Shown: in pieces, positions 1-11,854 of the stretch
Numbering within the stretch: the first letter of the stretch is position 1
How the letters are laid out: the number at the start of each line of letters is the position of its first letter
Source: a bacterium
GTDB lineage: Bacteria; Acidobacteriota; Thermoanaerobaculia; Multivoradales; J023
Assembly: GCA_024226315.1 (NCBI GenBank)
Contig: JAAELT010000051.1
Coordinates: 1-64,000, forward strand
Reading direction: 5' to 3'
Length of the DNA stretch: 64,000 nucleotides
Notes under the pieces: generated by a model
Told to the model about the DNA's origin: nothing
The model's input: the letters and a program-made list of their open reading frames with translations, nothing else
Databases searched by the model: none
Program-made: the position numbers and the translations under genes

Positions 1-324
1 CCAAGCCCCCGATCAGCCTCAGGGCGATCGCCACGGGAGCGAAGCAGCGCCAGATCGGTTTCGGGCCCAGGGACACGGTTCGAGGCAGCGCCAGATCGGC
101 TTCAGGCCGACCACCATGGTTTCGAAAGAGTGCCGGATCCGCCCCGTGGCGATCGCCATGGCTCGGATCCGGCCACCGAGCGTCCCCGAGAAAAATCGAT
201 TCCGCATGATCCTCTTTTTCCCCAGGTCGCGAGGGAATGGATAGACGGCAAGTGAGGTGGCCACCCCGAGCCGTGAGATCCATTCATTGCGACGGCGCTC
301 GTGCGCCAGTAAGGGGAAAGAGCC
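1..324. other. Upstream region with short repeats
   Basis: No convincing gene starts here; long reading frames on either strand look like shadows. The stretch holds a perfect 15-bp direct repeat (GCAGCGCCAGATCGG at 44-58 and 85-99, with similar flanks). It also holds a perfect 15-bp inverted repeat (GGCGATCGCCACGGG at 23-37, its complement at 143-157). A purine-rich ribosome binding site (GGGGAAAGAG) lies just before the ATG at 325. The repeats could be the end of a small repeat element cut by the window edge. Confidence 0.5.
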
Positions 325-1251
325 ATGACCATCCACGCCGGAATCGCCCGCACCTCGATTCTCATTGCCTGTTTCTGCTGCCTCGTTCTTCTCGGCCCCA
401 CCGAGGCGGCCTTCGCCACCACCTCGAACCTCTGCGCCCGGGCGTCGTCGATCTCCTCGGGCGACACCGTCCGCGGCGACGCCGCCCAGGCCGGCGAGCC
501 CGATTGCTTCCGGCTGGAGACGCCCGCGGCGGGCCTGCTGATGCTCGACGTCGCGGTGCCCGGCGCGTCTGGTGCCGAAGCACGGCTCGGCGTCCTCGAC
601 TCGTCCTGCAGCGCCGCCGCGGATCTCGCGGTGATCGAGCAGTCGGCCGCCCACCTGCTGGCCGCCAGTGACTTCCCCCGCAGCCTGGTCGTCTGCGTCG
701 GCGCGCAGGATCCGCGCCACGCCCTGGGTGAGTACAAGCTGCGAACCGCGTTCCAGGAGCTCGGTCGCGATCCTGAGCAGGTGGAAGTCGATCCTGACGG
801 CAGGCCCGGCATCGAGCCGATCGGTATGACCCGCGATCCTGAGCAGGTGGAAGTCGATCCGGACGGCGGGCCCGAGGCCGACCCCTTCGACTCGATCTGT
901 CGCGCCGCTCAGGCCGACGATCACGCCGACGCTTTCCTGTGCGCCACACCCCTGGCTCTCGACCGGCGGACTCGAGGCGAGATCGCCAACGGTTGGAGCG
1001 ACGATGTCGACTTCTTCGTCTTCGAGCTCGAGACCGCAAGGACGGTGCGGATCGAGACCGCGGGCGAGGCCGATACTTTCGGTGGTCTCTACGACCGTCA
1101 GGGGCAACGGTTGGCGGCTGCCGGCGACGGCGGCGCGGGCAGCAACTTCAGGCTGGTCAAGACACTGGCGGCCGGCTTCTACTTCGTACGCGTAGAAGGT
1201 CGGGATTGGTCCCAGGGCGCCTACACCCTGGGCGTCGAGACCCTGCGCCGA

Positions 1252-1260
<9 letters not shown>
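325..1260 (+). CDS. Secreted protein with two PPC-like beta domains
   Basis: The 311-residue product starts with a signal peptide (hydrophobic residues about 10-30, likely cleavage after AAFA). Two regions (about 36-140 and 200-305) resemble pre-peptidase C-terminal (PPC) beta-sandwich domains: each opens with a gene-product-removed-from-cytoplasm pattern of the type 'GxIxxGxxDVDFFxFEL' and ends with 'GxYFVRVEG...GAYTLGV'. Between them is a linker with an internal duplication: RDPEQVEVDPDG occurs twice with a 22-residue (66-bp) period at about 766 and 832. The start has a good Shine-Dalgarno sequence. The 3' end overlaps the convergent kinase gene by 9 bp. No catalytic domain is seen, so this is probably an extracellular or periplasmic binding or structural protein. 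The domain call rests on pattern resemblance only. Confidence 0.75.
766..875 (+). repeat. 66-bp-period duplication inside the secreted protein gene
   Basis: About 43 bp starting CGCGATCCTGAGCAGGTGG at 766 is repeated almost exactly from 832. It encodes the acidic linker RDPEQVEVDPDG twice. The unit is 22 codons, so the reading frame is kept. Confidence 0.85.
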
Positions 1261-3662
<2,402 letters not shown>

Positions 3663-3666
<4 letters not shown>

Positions 3667-4262
3667 GCCGGATCTTCCCCTCCGAGGCGGCCCTCGCGCC
3701 GCAGCTCGCGCAGTAGCCAGATCTTGGCGGTCTTGAGATCGCGCTTGACTGTCGCAGGCGAGACCTCCTGCACCAGCGCGATCTCCTCGAAGGTCAGGCC
3801 GCCGAAGTAGCTCAGTTGTACCGCTTCGGCCTGGCGTGGGGCAAACGTCGCGAGGCCCTTGAGCGAATCGTCCAGCGCCACCAGGTCGACGTCCACCTCG
3901 ACCGGCAGCCCCAGCGCCTCCTCGATCGGCACCGGCGGCGCACCGCCCCCATGCCGCGCCGCCCTCTTGCGGCGGGCGTGGTCGACCAGGATCCGGCGCA
4001 TGGTCTGCGCCAGCACCGCGAAGAACTGCACCCGGCTCTCCAGCCGCACCTTCCGCCGCCCCGCCAGCTTGAGATACGCCTCGTGCACCAGCGCCGTGGG
4101 CTCGAGCGTGTGGCCGGGGCTCTCGCGCCCCAGGTAGCCTCTGGCCAGCGCGCGCAGATCCCCGATGACCAGCGGCATCAGCTGGTCGAGAGCCCGGCCA
4201 TCGCCGGCACTCCAGGCATCGAGAAGCTGCGTCACTTCCCGCCGCGAATTGGCCCCCGCCAT
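3663..4262 (-). CDS. ECF-like RNA polymerase sigma factor (TIGR02999/Sigma70_ECF type)
   Basis: The 199-residue protein has the region-2 pattern 'LVHEAYLKLAG...FFAVLAQTMRRILVDHARRKRA' and a region-4 helix-turn-helix 'LTFEEIALVQEVSPATVKRDLKTAKIWLLREL'. These are typical of the TIGR02999 sigma factors of Acidobacteria and Planctomycetes. No zinc anti-sigma gene lies next to it. Instead the stop codon overlaps the start of the membrane kinase downstream, which suggests control by phosphorylation. It is transcribed divergently from a second module of the same type starting at 4366. Confidence 0.92.
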
Positions 4263-4343
4263 GGGGAGATGATAGCAGGACGTCCGTCACAGACATCGTT
4301 CTCGGCCAGTGTCTAGCGCTCATTTGCGTCGAACGCCAGATCG

Positions 4344-4356
4344 CGAGAAGATCTCG
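4344..4356. promoter_or_regulatory. Short inverted repeat before the second sigma factor
   Basis: CGAGA-AGA-TCTCG is a perfect 5-bp inverted repeat ending 9 bases before the ATG at 4366, within the 103-bp divergent intergenic region. It could be an operator or a small hairpin covering the initiation region. It is short enough to be chance. Confidence 0.3.
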
Positions 4357-4365
4357 AAATATCTG

Positions 4366-4950
4366 ATGCCTCGCCCATCACCGTACGAAATCACCCAACT
4401 GTTGCGCGACTGGCGCGGCGGTTCTCACCAGGCTCAGGAAGAGCTCTGGCCGGTCATCTATCGTGAGCTCAAGAGTCTGGCGAAGAGCGTGCTTCACAGG
4501 CCTGGACCGACGGCGCTGGGGGCGACGACGCTAGTGCACGAGGCATATCTACGCCTCATCGGGTCGGAGTCGGAAGTCGACTGGAACGACCGTGGACATT
4601 TCTTCGCCATCGCCGCCCGCGCCATGCGCTTCGTGCTGGTCGACGAGGCGCGCCGCCGGCTGGCGAAGAAGCGCGACGGCGATGCCCGGTCGACGGAGAT
4701 CCCGGAAAACGTGGCCGATCCGGCACAAACGCATCGGCCCGAGGACGTGCTGGCGGTGCACGAGGCGCTCGAGCGGCTGGCGAAGATCAACCCGCGTCAC
4801 GAGAAGCTGGTGGAGGCGCGCTACTTCGCCGGCCTGTCGATCGACGAGACAGCCGAAGCGCTCGACGTTTCGCGGCCGACGGTGATCCGTGACTGGCGAG
4901 CCGTGAGGACCTGGCTCTATGGCGAGCTCCAGCAACAGCTCCACGCCTGA
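4366..4950 (+). CDS. Second ECF-like sigma factor (TIGR02999/Sigma70_ECF type)
   Basis: The 194-residue protein has the same architecture as the divergent sigma factor at 3663-4262. Region 2 contains 'TLVHEAYLRLIG...FFAIAARAMRFVLVDEARRRLAKKRDG' and region 4 contains 'LSIDETAEALDVSRPTVIRDWRAVRTWLYGEL'. The frame is open back to 4309, but the ATG at 4366 (MPRPSPYEITQLL) matches the usual family N terminus and is preferred. The last 32 bases overlap the kinase gene that follows, so the two are translationally coupled. The two sigma/kinase modules lie back to back as mirror images, consistent with an old inverted duplication. Confidence 0.9.
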   Translation: MPRPSPYEITQLLRDWRGGSHQAQEELWPVIYRELKSLAKSVLHRPGPTALGATTLVHEAYLRLIGSESEVDWNDRGHFFAIAARAMRFVLVDEARRRLAKKRDGDARSTEIPENVADPAQTHRPEDVLAVHEALERLAKINPRHEKLVEARYFAGLSIDETAEALDVSRPTVIRDWRAVRTWLYGELQQQLHA

Positions 4951-6571
4951 GGCCTCGGCCGAAGCACGGCCGCCCGAGAAGATCACCACCGAGCCGGCCG
5001 TGCCGGCGCGCTTCGAGACGCACCAGGAGGTGCGCATCGGCGAGATCGTGCTGGCGGCTGCGGCGCTCGAGCCGCACGAGCGGGAGACTTTCCTTCGGCA
5101 GCTCACGGTCAGCGAACCAAAGCTGCTCGAGGAGGCGCGGCGTCGGCTCGAACAGGCCGCGGATCTGCCGGACGCGTTCCTGGCGGTGCCGGCGGCGGAG
5201 CTCTTGGAGGCGACAAAGCTGGCGCTCACAACGCCGGCGGCCTCCGTGCCGCCCCTGGCGGCGGGCGCCGAGCGCTACGAGCTGGGGGAGTGCCTGGGCA
5301 AGGGTGGCATGGCGCGGGTGTACAAGGCGTTCGACCGGCAGCTCCACCGTCCCGTTGCGCTCAAGCTGCTCGAACGCGCCGACCCCACCACATTGCGGCG
5401 TTTTCTGCGCGAGGCCCAGGCCCAGGCCCGGGTGCGTCACGAGTACGTGCTCGAGGTCTACGAGACCGGCGATCTCGGCGGTCAGCCCTACATCGCCATG
5501 CACTACGTCGACGGCCCGACCCTGATGGAGATCCGCGAGCGGACGTCGCTGGAGCAGAAGGTGCGGCTCATGGCGCAGGTCGCCGAGGGGCTTCACGCCG
5601 CCCACCGCGAGGGGCTGATTCATCGCGACGTCAAGCCCGGCAACGTGCTGGTCGAAGAAACCCGCGACGGCAAACTGAGGCCCTGGGTGGCGGATTTCGG
5701 GATCGCCACCGAGCTGGGTGGCGGCAGCTCGATGTGGAGCGCTGCGCTCGCCGGCACTCCGTGCTACATCGCGCCGGAACGTCTGCTCGACGAGCATACC
5801 GTGGACCGCCGTAGCGACATCTATAGCCTGGGGGTGACGCTGTATCAGTTTCTTTCCGGCGAGCTGCCCTTCGACGAGCCCAATCTCGGCGAGATGTTGC
5901 GGCTGGTGCGCGAGGCGGATCCGCCGTCGCTGCGCGAGCGGGTCGAGACTTTGCCGGCGGAGGTCGAGGCGATTGTCATGAAGTGCCTGGCCAAGGATCC
6001 CGAGAAACGCTACTCGTCGGCCCGCGCCGTGGCCGAAGACCTGTGGCGCTACCTCGACGGCAAGCCGGTAGAGGCACACACGGCGATGTTCAGTTATCGG
6101 CTCGCGCGCTCCATGGCCCGCAAGCGCGTCACCCTGGCGGCGGTCCGCATAGCCGCCGCGCTCGCCGTCGTCCTGCTCGTCAGTTTCGCCTGGTCGGCGT
6201 CGAACCGGGCGCGCCGGGTGGCTGACGAGGCGGTCACCGCTCTCGACAGCCTGGCGGCGGAGCGTCACGCTCAGGGTCGCCACGACGAGGCGGAGGCGCT
6301 CTACCGTCGCACCCTGGCGCTACGGCAGGAGCATTTCGGCCCCGAGCATCCCAGTGTCGCTCACATCCTGGTGGACCTCGCGAGAGTCGAGATCGCGCGT
6401 GGCGACCTCGCCGAAGCCGAAGCCCTGCTGCTGCGCAGCCACGGGATCCTCGAGAACCGGATCGGCGCCAGCGCACCTCAGACGCTGGAGGTCGCCGAGC
6501 GTCTCGCCGGGGTGTACGAGGCGTGGGGCCGGCCCGACGAGGCCGAGCGATACCGAGCCCCACGGCCATGA
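4919..6571 (+). CDS. Ser/Thr protein kinase with TPR tail, partner of the second sigma factor
   Basis: The 550-residue protein has an N-terminal segment of about 115 residues and then a kinase domain. The glycine loop is LGKGGMARVYKA (126-137), the lysine is K149, the catalytic loop HRDVKPGN is 235-242, DFG is 259-261, and the activation segment ends in IAPERL. A transmembrane helix spans about 405-427, followed by about 120 residues with roughly two TPR units ('AEALYRRTLALRQEHFGPEHPSVAHILVDLARV'). It is shorter than the kinase at 1252-3666, mainly through fewer TPR units. The gene overlaps the sigma factor upstream by 32 bp. The likely role is a membrane sensor controlling that sigma factor; the ligand is unknown. 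Confidence 0.92.
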   Translation: MASSSNSSTPEASAEARPPEKITTEPAVPARFETHQEVRIGEIVLAAAALEPHERETFLRQLTVSEPKLLEEARRRLEQAADLPDAFLAVPAAELLEATKLALTTPAASVPPLAAGAERYELGECLGKGGMARVYKAFDRQLHRPVALKLLERADPTTLRRFLREAQAQARVRHEYVLEVYETGDLGGQPYIAMHYVDGPTLMEIRERTSLEQKVRLMAQVAEGLHAAHREGLIHRDVKPGNVLVEETRDGKLRPWVADFGIATELGGGSSMWSAALAGTPCYIAPERLLDEHTVDRRSDIYSLGVTLYQFLSGELPFDEPNLGEMLRLVREADPPSLRERVETLPAEVEAIVMKCLAKDPEKRYSSARAVAEDLWRYLDGKPVEAHTAMFSYRLARSMARKRVTLAAVRIAAALAVVLLVSFAWSASNRARRVADEAVTALDSLAAERHAQGRHDEAEALYRRTLALRQEHFGPEHPSVAHILVDLARVEIARGDLAEAEALLLRSHGILENRIGASAPQTLEVAERLAGVYEAWGRPDEAERYRAPRP

Positions 6572-6616
6572 GAATACTGTCATGAAGAACCTCCTTCAAT
6601 TGAAGACCCTGTGTCG

Positions 6617-7720
6617 ATGAAGACCCTGCGCATCGCGCTCCTCGGGAGCCGCGGCATTCCAGCCAGCTACGGCGGCTACGAGACCCTGATCGAGGAAGTC
6701 TCGACGCGCTTGCACGAGCTCGGGCACGAGGTGACTGTCTACTGCCGTTCCCACCACACGTCGCGTCGCCAGCGCGAGTACCGTGGCGTGCGACTGGTGG
6801 TGCTGCCGACCCTGCGTACCAAGTACCTCGACACTCCCGTGCACACCTTCCTCTCCTGTCTCCACGCTCTTAGGCGGCGCTACGATGCGGCGCTGGTGGT
6901 CAACTCGGCCAACGCCCTCTTCCTGCCCTTGCTGCGGCTCGGCGGCACTCCGGCAGCGCTGCATGTCGACGGCATCGAGAAACAGCGCGCCAAGTGGGGC
7001 CCGCTCGGGCGCCTTGTCTATGCGCTGTCGGAGCGCCTGGCCTGCGTGCTGCCCCAGGCGCTCGTCACCGACGCCGCGGTGATCCGCAATCACTACCTGC
7101 GCCGCTACGGCGCCGAGTCCTGGATGATCACCTACGGCGTCGACCCACGTCCTCCGGCGCGTCCGGAGGTGCTGGAGCGCCTCGGCCTGAAACCGCGCGG
7201 CTACTTCCTCTACGTCAGCCGGTTCGAGCCCGAGAACAACCCCCATCGCGTGGTCGAGGCCTACCGCGGCGCGGGTGGCCAGATTCCCCTGGTGATGGTA
7301 GGTGACGCTCCTTACGCCAGCCGTTTCATCGCCGACATGCGCCGCGCGGCCGACGACCGGGTGCTGTTTCCGGGTGGTGTCTACGGCGACGGCTATCGAG
7401 AGCTCCAATCTGGGGCACTTGCCTACGTGCATGCCACCGAGGTGGGCGGCACGCATCCGGCACTGGTCGAGGCCATGGGCTACGGCAATTGCCTGCTGGT
7501 CAACGACGCGCCGGAGAACCGAGAGGTAGTCGCCGACCGTGGTCTCTACTTCCGCGCCGCCGAGCCCGAAACGCTCACCCAGCTCTTCGATCAGGTGCGC
7601 GGCGATCGCGCTGCCGCCGCCGAGTTGGGCCGCAAGGCCGCGGAGCACGCCGAGCATCGATTCTCATGGGACGCGGTGACTCGCAAGTACGTAGAACTGT
7701 TTGAGCACCTCGCGGGCTAG
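6617..7720 (+). CDS. DUF1972-type GT4 glycosyltransferase
   Basis: The 367-residue enzyme begins MKTLRIALLGSRGIPASYGGYETLIEEV, the signature of the DUF1972 N-terminal domain found in capsule and exopolysaccharide rhamnosyl/glucosyl transferases. The C-terminal half has the GT4 pattern, with 'YFLYVSRFEPENNPHRVVEAY' and the acceptor-site region 'HATEVGGTHPALVEAMGYGNCLLVNDAPENREV'. A GTG two codons earlier (6611) is possible. It lies upstream of a polyprenyl-phosphate sugar transferase in the same direction, so both probably act on lipid-linked sugar at the cytoplasmic face of the membrane. The 5' leader carries an 11-bp direct repeat (TGAAGACCCTG at 6601 and 6618). Confidence 0.88.
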   Translation: MKTLRIALLGSRGIPASYGGYETLIEEVSTRLHELGHEVTVYCRSHHTSRRQREYRGVRLVVLPTLRTKYLDTPVHTFLSCLHALRRRYDAALVVNSANALFLPLLRLGGTPAALHVDGIEKQRAKWGPLGRLVYALSERLACVLPQALVTDAAVIRNHYLRRYGAESWMITYGVDPRPPARPEVLERLGLKPRGYFLYVSRFEPENNPHRVVEAYRGAGGQIPLVMVGDAPYASRFIADMRRAADDRVLFPGGVYGDGYRELQSGALAYVHATEVGGTHPALVEAMGYGNCLLVNDAPENREVVADRGLYFRAAEPETLTQLFDQVRGDRAAAAELGRKAAEHAEHRFSWDAVTRKYVELFEHLAG

Positions 7721-7936
7721 ATCTTCGATTCAACCGTGCAAGTTGACAAGTGTCTATATGTTTTGGTAGCATTGCCCGGTCATCGGGATTCGGCGGCCGG
7801 CCTGGTGCTCGGCTATAGTTGACCCTATAGTTCTGCAGACCACCGTCATGATCCGCACACACACCGGCGCTTTGCCGCCATCCTGCTTCGTCACACCCCT
7901 GGTCGTGGGGATCCAATCGACGTCGGACCGACTGCG

Positions 7937-8206
7937 ATGAGTTTCCTCGATCGCCTCACCTCTAGGCGCCAGGTCGGCCCGCTGACTCCTGATGGCCTGC
8001 TCGCCAGCGAGCTGTGGCTCGACCAGCGCAACGCGCTGCGCAAGATCCGCAAGAAGGAGCGCCGCAAGGAGCCGCCAGAGGTCTTCGCCAGCGAGCGGAT
8101 CCTGGAGCGTGACGGCTGCCGGGGCTTCGACAGTCCGCTGCACGTGCACGCCACCCGGCTGCCGGAAGAGGCCGAGCCCGCCGCTGTCGAGAGCGCTCCC
8201 GACTGA
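7937..8206 (+). CDS. Small charged hypothetical protein
   Basis: The 89-residue product is not recognised. It has a basic middle ('RNALRKIRKKERRKEPP') and an acidic C terminus, with no membrane segment or signal peptide. Codon use looks like its neighbours, and the gene ends 23 bp before the sugar transferase gene in the same direction, so it may be the first gene of that operon. The 216-bp gap upstream is more AT-rich and contains a TTGACA at 7743 and two CTATAGTT copies near 7812-7830, possibly a promoter region. It could be a spurious frame; position and coding character favour a real gene. Confidence 0.55.
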   Translation: MSFLDRLTSRRQVGPLTPDGLLASELWLDQRNALRKIRKKERRKEPPEVFASERILERDGCRGFDSPLHVHATRLPEEAEPAAVESAPD

Positions 8207-8229
8207 CCGAATAGGCGAGTGACCGGTCG

Positions 8230-9678
8230 ATGCTGAAAGAACAGTCCAGGCTGCTCGTCGCCTCCATCTTCACTCTCGATCTGGCGGTGGTCGCGGCGGC
8301 GTTCTTCCTGGCGTTCTGGATTCGGTCGATCCTGCCGAACCTGTTCCCCGATTCGATCTCGCCGCTCTACCCCCTCGACTCTTACTTGCCGCTCCTGCCC
8401 TTCGTGCTGTTGGTCTGGGGCGGCCTGCTCCTGGGCTCGGGCTGTTACCGCTCGCATCGCACGGTGCCGCTGGGCGAAGAGGCGTGGACGATCGTCAAGG
8501 TCTGCGCCACCGCGCTGGCGGTGCTGGCGCTCGGCGTCTACGCCCTGCGGCTGGACGAGAAGCTGCTCGGCGGTGACGAGTTCAGCCGAGCCTGGGTGCT
8601 GCTGGTCGGGGTGCTGGCCTGCCTGCTGCTGATCAGCGAGAAGCTCGCCATCCGCATCATGTCGCGCTGGGTGCGCTGGCGGGGCTACAACTACCGCACC
8701 GTGCTCATCGTCGGCATCCACGAGGGCGCGGTGGACCTGGCCGACTCGATCGTCGACCATCGCTACTGGGGCTTCAGGATCCTCGGCTTCGTCTCCCACC
8801 CGCGGGCCGAGAAGGGCCAGCTGCCGCCGCGCTATCAGTTGCTCGGGACCCTCGACGACATCCTCACGATCGTCGAGCAGAATCCCGTGGACGACGTGCT
8901 CTTCTGCGTCAACCGCCGCGATCTGGACCGCATGGAAGACCTCTTTCTGGCACTCCACGAGCAGGGCATTCGCACCCGCTTCGCGCTCAACCTCTTCCCC
9001 CACACCAAGGCCCGCACCCACTTCGACGAGCTCGACGGCGTGCCGCTGCTGACCTTCTCGACCGCCCCCGAGCGCCCGCTGCCGATGGCCTTCAAGCGCC
9101 TGGTGGACGTCTCGACCTCGGTCGCTCTGCTGACCCTGGGACTGCCGGCGGTGTTGGCGATCGCCTTGCTGATCCGGCTCACCGGCCCCGGCGGCATCCT
9201 CTACCGCCAGACCCGCTGCGGCCTCAACGGCAGGCGCTTCACGCTCTACAAGTTCCGCACCATGGTCGAGGGCGCAGAGGCCAGGCAGCGCGAGCTGCTG
9301 CACCTCAACGAGATGGACGGCCCGGTGTTCAAGATGGAGCGCGATCCCCGAGTCACCTGGTTCGGCCGCATCCTGCGCCGGTTTTCGCTCGACGAGCTGC
9401 CCCAGCTCTGGAACGTGCTGCGCGGCGACATGAGCCTGGTGGGCCCGCGCCCGCCGATCCCGGACGAGGTCGCCCGTTACCAGCGCTGGCAGCGTCGCCG
9501 TTTGTCGATGAAGCCCGGGCTCACCTGCCTGTGGCAGGTCAGTGGCCGCAACCAGATCGACTTCGACCGTTGGATGGAGCTCGACCTGCAGTACATCGAC
9601 TCCTGGTCGCCCTGGCTGGACATGAAGATCCTGCTCAAGACCGTGCCGGCGGTGCTGTCGGGGCGCGGGGCTTCCTAG
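8230..9678 (+). CDS. Exopolysaccharide polyprenyl-phosphate sugar phosphotransferase (WbaP/WcaJ type)
   Basis: The 482-residue protein has four N-terminal membrane helices (about 10-137), a nucleotide-binding-like middle domain starting 'TVLIVGIHEGAVDLA', one more hydrophobic segment (about 293-315), and the C-terminal bacterial sugar transferase domain. That domain shows 'KRLVDVSTSVALL', 'YRQTRCGLNGRRFTLYKFRTM', 'VGPRPPIPDEV' and 'KPGLTCLWQVSGR'. Family members transfer a sugar-1-phosphate from a nucleotide sugar to undecaprenyl phosphate, starting exopolysaccharide assembly. It fits with the glycosyltransferase upstream. No flippase or polymerase is visible, so the locus is small or the rest lies elsewhere. 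Confidence 0.93.
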   Translation: MLKEQSRLLVASIFTLDLAVVAAAFFLAFWIRSILPNLFPDSISPLYPLDSYLPLLPFVLLVWGGLLLGSGCYRSHRTVPLGEEAWTIVKVCATALAVLALGVYALRLDEKLLGGDEFSRAWVLLVGVLACLLLISEKLAIRIMSRWVRWRGYNYRTVLIVGIHEGAVDLADSIVDHRYWGFRILGFVSHPRAEKGQLPPRYQLLGTLDDILTIVEQNPVDDVLFCVNRRDLDRMEDLFLALHEQGIRTRFALNLFPHTKARTHFDELDGVPLLTFSTAPERPLPMAFKRLVDVSTSVALLTLGLPAVLAIALLIRLTGPGGILYRQTRCGLNGRRFTLYKFRTMVEGAEARQRELLHLNEMDGPVFKMERDPRVTWFGRILRRFSLDELPQLWNVLRGDMSLVGPRPPIPDEVARYQRWQRRRLSMKPGLTCLWQVSGRNQIDFDRWMELDLQYIDSWSPWLDMKILLKTVPAVLSGRGAS

Positions 9679-9681
9679 CTT

Positions 9682-9819
9682 CCGGTCGCTCTGTCCGCCA
9701 CCCGGCGCCGCTACTACGGCCTGACCGAGGCGGGGGGCACGGCGCTCATCGAGGCGCGGCGAACCTGGAAGGCGTTCACCCGGGCTGTCGACGGCGTGCT
9801 CGGAGCCAGCCATGCGTGA
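9682..9819 (+). pseudogene. C-terminal fragment of a PadR-family regulator
   Basis: The frame ending in TGA at 9817-9819 reads 'ATRRRYYGLTEAGGTALIEARRTW...FTRAVDGVL', which matches the wing and dimerisation helix at the end of PadR regulators. The N-terminal helix-turn-helix is missing; the frame runs directly out of the end of the sugar transferase gene. PadR genes usually sit just before FtsX/MacB-type permeases in Acidobacteriota, and the remnant here overlaps the start of such a permease remnant (ATG at 9812). Both are therefore taken as one decayed locus truncated on the left. Confidence 0.7.
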
Positions 9820-11788
9820 CTGGCCGGCGTTCGTTCGGGAGCGGCTCGGGCTCGATGCGCTCGAGCCCGAGCGCGCGGCAGCCATCGTCGAGGAGGTGGC
9901 GCAGCATCTCGAGAATACGTACGAGGACGCGCTGGCAAGTGGCGACAGCGAGATCGACGCAGCTCGGACGGCGGAGCGCCACGCGGCGCAGGGTCGCGCT
10001 TCGCCGCCGATCTCCTCCAGGACACGCGCCTCGGCCTGCGCGCGCTCCGGCGGTCTCGTGGTTTCGCCGTCGCGGCGACGCTCATCCTGGCGCTCGGCAT
10101 CGGTGCGGTGACCGCCGTCTTTTCCGTCGCGCACACCGTGCTCCTGCAACCTTTGCCCAACCAGGATCACGCTGCACCTGTGGCGGACGGTGGCGAGAAT
10201 CGCTCCCGGCGTGTCTCTGTCGCAGGCTCGCGCCGAGATCGCGGCCCTGGGCGAGCGCGTCGTCGAAGCCCATCCCGACGCCTTCGGCGACGAGAAAGTG
10301 GCCTTTCGTGTGGAGCCGCTTCACGACGACGTGGTGCAGGACATCGCTCCCGCGATCCGCGTTCTCTTTGCCGCCGCGGGCTTGGTGTTGCTGATCGCTT
10401 GCGCCAACGTCGCCAGCCTCCAGTTGGCGCGCGGCGAAGGCCGCAGGAGGGAGCTCTCGATCCGTGGCGCGCTCGGCGCCTCTCACGGCCGCATCCTGCG
10501 TCAGCTGGTGACCGAGAACGTGTTGCTCGGTTTCCTCGCCGCTCCCGGGGGGCTGTCGGTCGCGCTTGCCGGCATCGTGCTGCTGCGCCGGCTCCCGATC
10601 GAGATTCCGCGCGCCGAGCGGATCGCGCTCGACGGCACCGTGCTCACTTTCGCGCTCGTTCTCTCGGTGGTCGCCGCATCCGTAAACGGCAACATTCCCT
10701 CGCTCCGCGCCTCGCGGCGCGAGCCCGGTGAGATGCTGCGCACCCGATCAGGCGGCGGACGGAGCCGCGTGCGCGCGGCGCTGGTGGTCTCCGAGGTAGC
10801 GATCTCCCTGGTGCTGCTCGCCGGCGCCGGCCTGATGCTGCGATCGCTGATTGCCATCCAGCAGGTACCGCTCGGTTTCGAGCCACGATCGGTCCTGACT
10901 TTCGGCATCTCGGTGGATCCGGAGAGCCTGCGGACGGTCGGCGAGCGATACGCTTACTATGAGCTCCTACTCGATGAAATCGGCTCGATCCCCGGTGTGT
11001 TGTCGGCCGGCGGGATCCGCCGGTTGCCGATGGTGGGCGACGAGTTCACCAGCGCCTGGAGCGTCGGGGCGCTCGCCGATCACGTTCGCCAGGGTCGATC
11101 GGCATCCTATGACTGGGTTCTTCCCGGCTACTTCGAGACGGTCGGGATTCGGACCATCAGCGGTCGGGACTTCGTGGCCCGGGACCAGGAGAGCGAGACG
11201 CTCGAGGTCGTCGTCAACGCGTCGCTGGCCGAGCTCGCGTGGCCAGGGGAGGACGCGATCGGCCGACAGCTGAACGTCGATCGGCGATTCGGGCGGGAAG
11301 AGATCGCCGTCGCCGAAGTCATCGGCGTCGTCGACGATACCCGGTCGCGCTCCCCGCGCGAGGCGGCCCACGCACAGATCTATCTGCCGTTTTCGAACCT
11401 GAGCTCGCCCTCCGCCAATCTGTTCATCGTGGCGCGAGTCGACGGCGATCCGCTTGCCGTCGCCGGCGCGGTGAGCGCGGACGCCGTGCGGCGTCGAACG
11501 CACGAGATCGGCGTGCGCATGGCGATCGGCGCGGATCGAGGGCAGATCTTGCGCCAGGTGGTCGGCAAGGGCCTGGTGTTGGCTCTCGCCGGCGTGGCCG
11601 CTGGCCTGGTGATCGCGGCGGTGCTCGGCCGCTCTCTGCGCTTCGTGCTCTACGAGGTGAGGCCCTCGGATCCGGCGACCCTCGCGGGCGCTGCGGGCCT
11701 GCTCCTCGTGGTCACCGTCGTGGCGTGCTTCGTTCCTGGGCGCCGCGCCACGCGAGTCGATCCGGCGAGCGTCCTTCGCACCGACTGA
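9812..11788 (+). pseudogene. Decayed 'ADOP' ABC permease (MacB/FtsX type)
   Basis: The N terminus (MRDWPAFVRERLGL, from 9812) lies in one frame up to about 9995. The expected next piece (LGLRALRRSRGFAVAATLILALGIGAVTAVFSVAHTVLLQPLP) lies in a second frame from about 10000 to 10165. A third frame continues with 'VARIAPGVSLSQARAEIAAL' to the normal family ending (RRATRVDPASVLRTD) at 11788. The large periplasmic MacB core domain that should follow LLQPLP is absent. So is the linker plus helix that normally precedes 'RRRTHEIGVRMAIGA' in the second half. The last frame (from about 10190, 532 residues) is open and could still give a protein, but at least one frameshift and two in-frame-scale deletions argue for a pseudogene. 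Confidence 0.8.
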
Positions 11789-11854
11789 TCGGCGACGTCA
11801 CTGAGACAGGGCAGGGTGGCGAGCTTGCCCTGACGAGTCCCAACGTACCTGGAC

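Noticed and set aside
3667..4323. N-terminal extension of the kinase frame through the sigma factor gene (1023 codons in total)
   Set aside because: The extra 219 residues are Arg/Gly/Ala-rich shadow sequence of the sigma factor; the GTGA overlap gives a natural kinase start at 3666.
4787..6283. 498-codon minus-strand frame opposite the second kinase
   Set aside because: It is antisense to a kinase with all catalytic motifs; the Arg/His/Gly-rich composition is typical of a GC-rich shadow.
7891..10170. 759-codon minus-strand frame opposite the sugar transferase
   Set aside because: Shadow of a clear gene; no domains and shadow-like composition.
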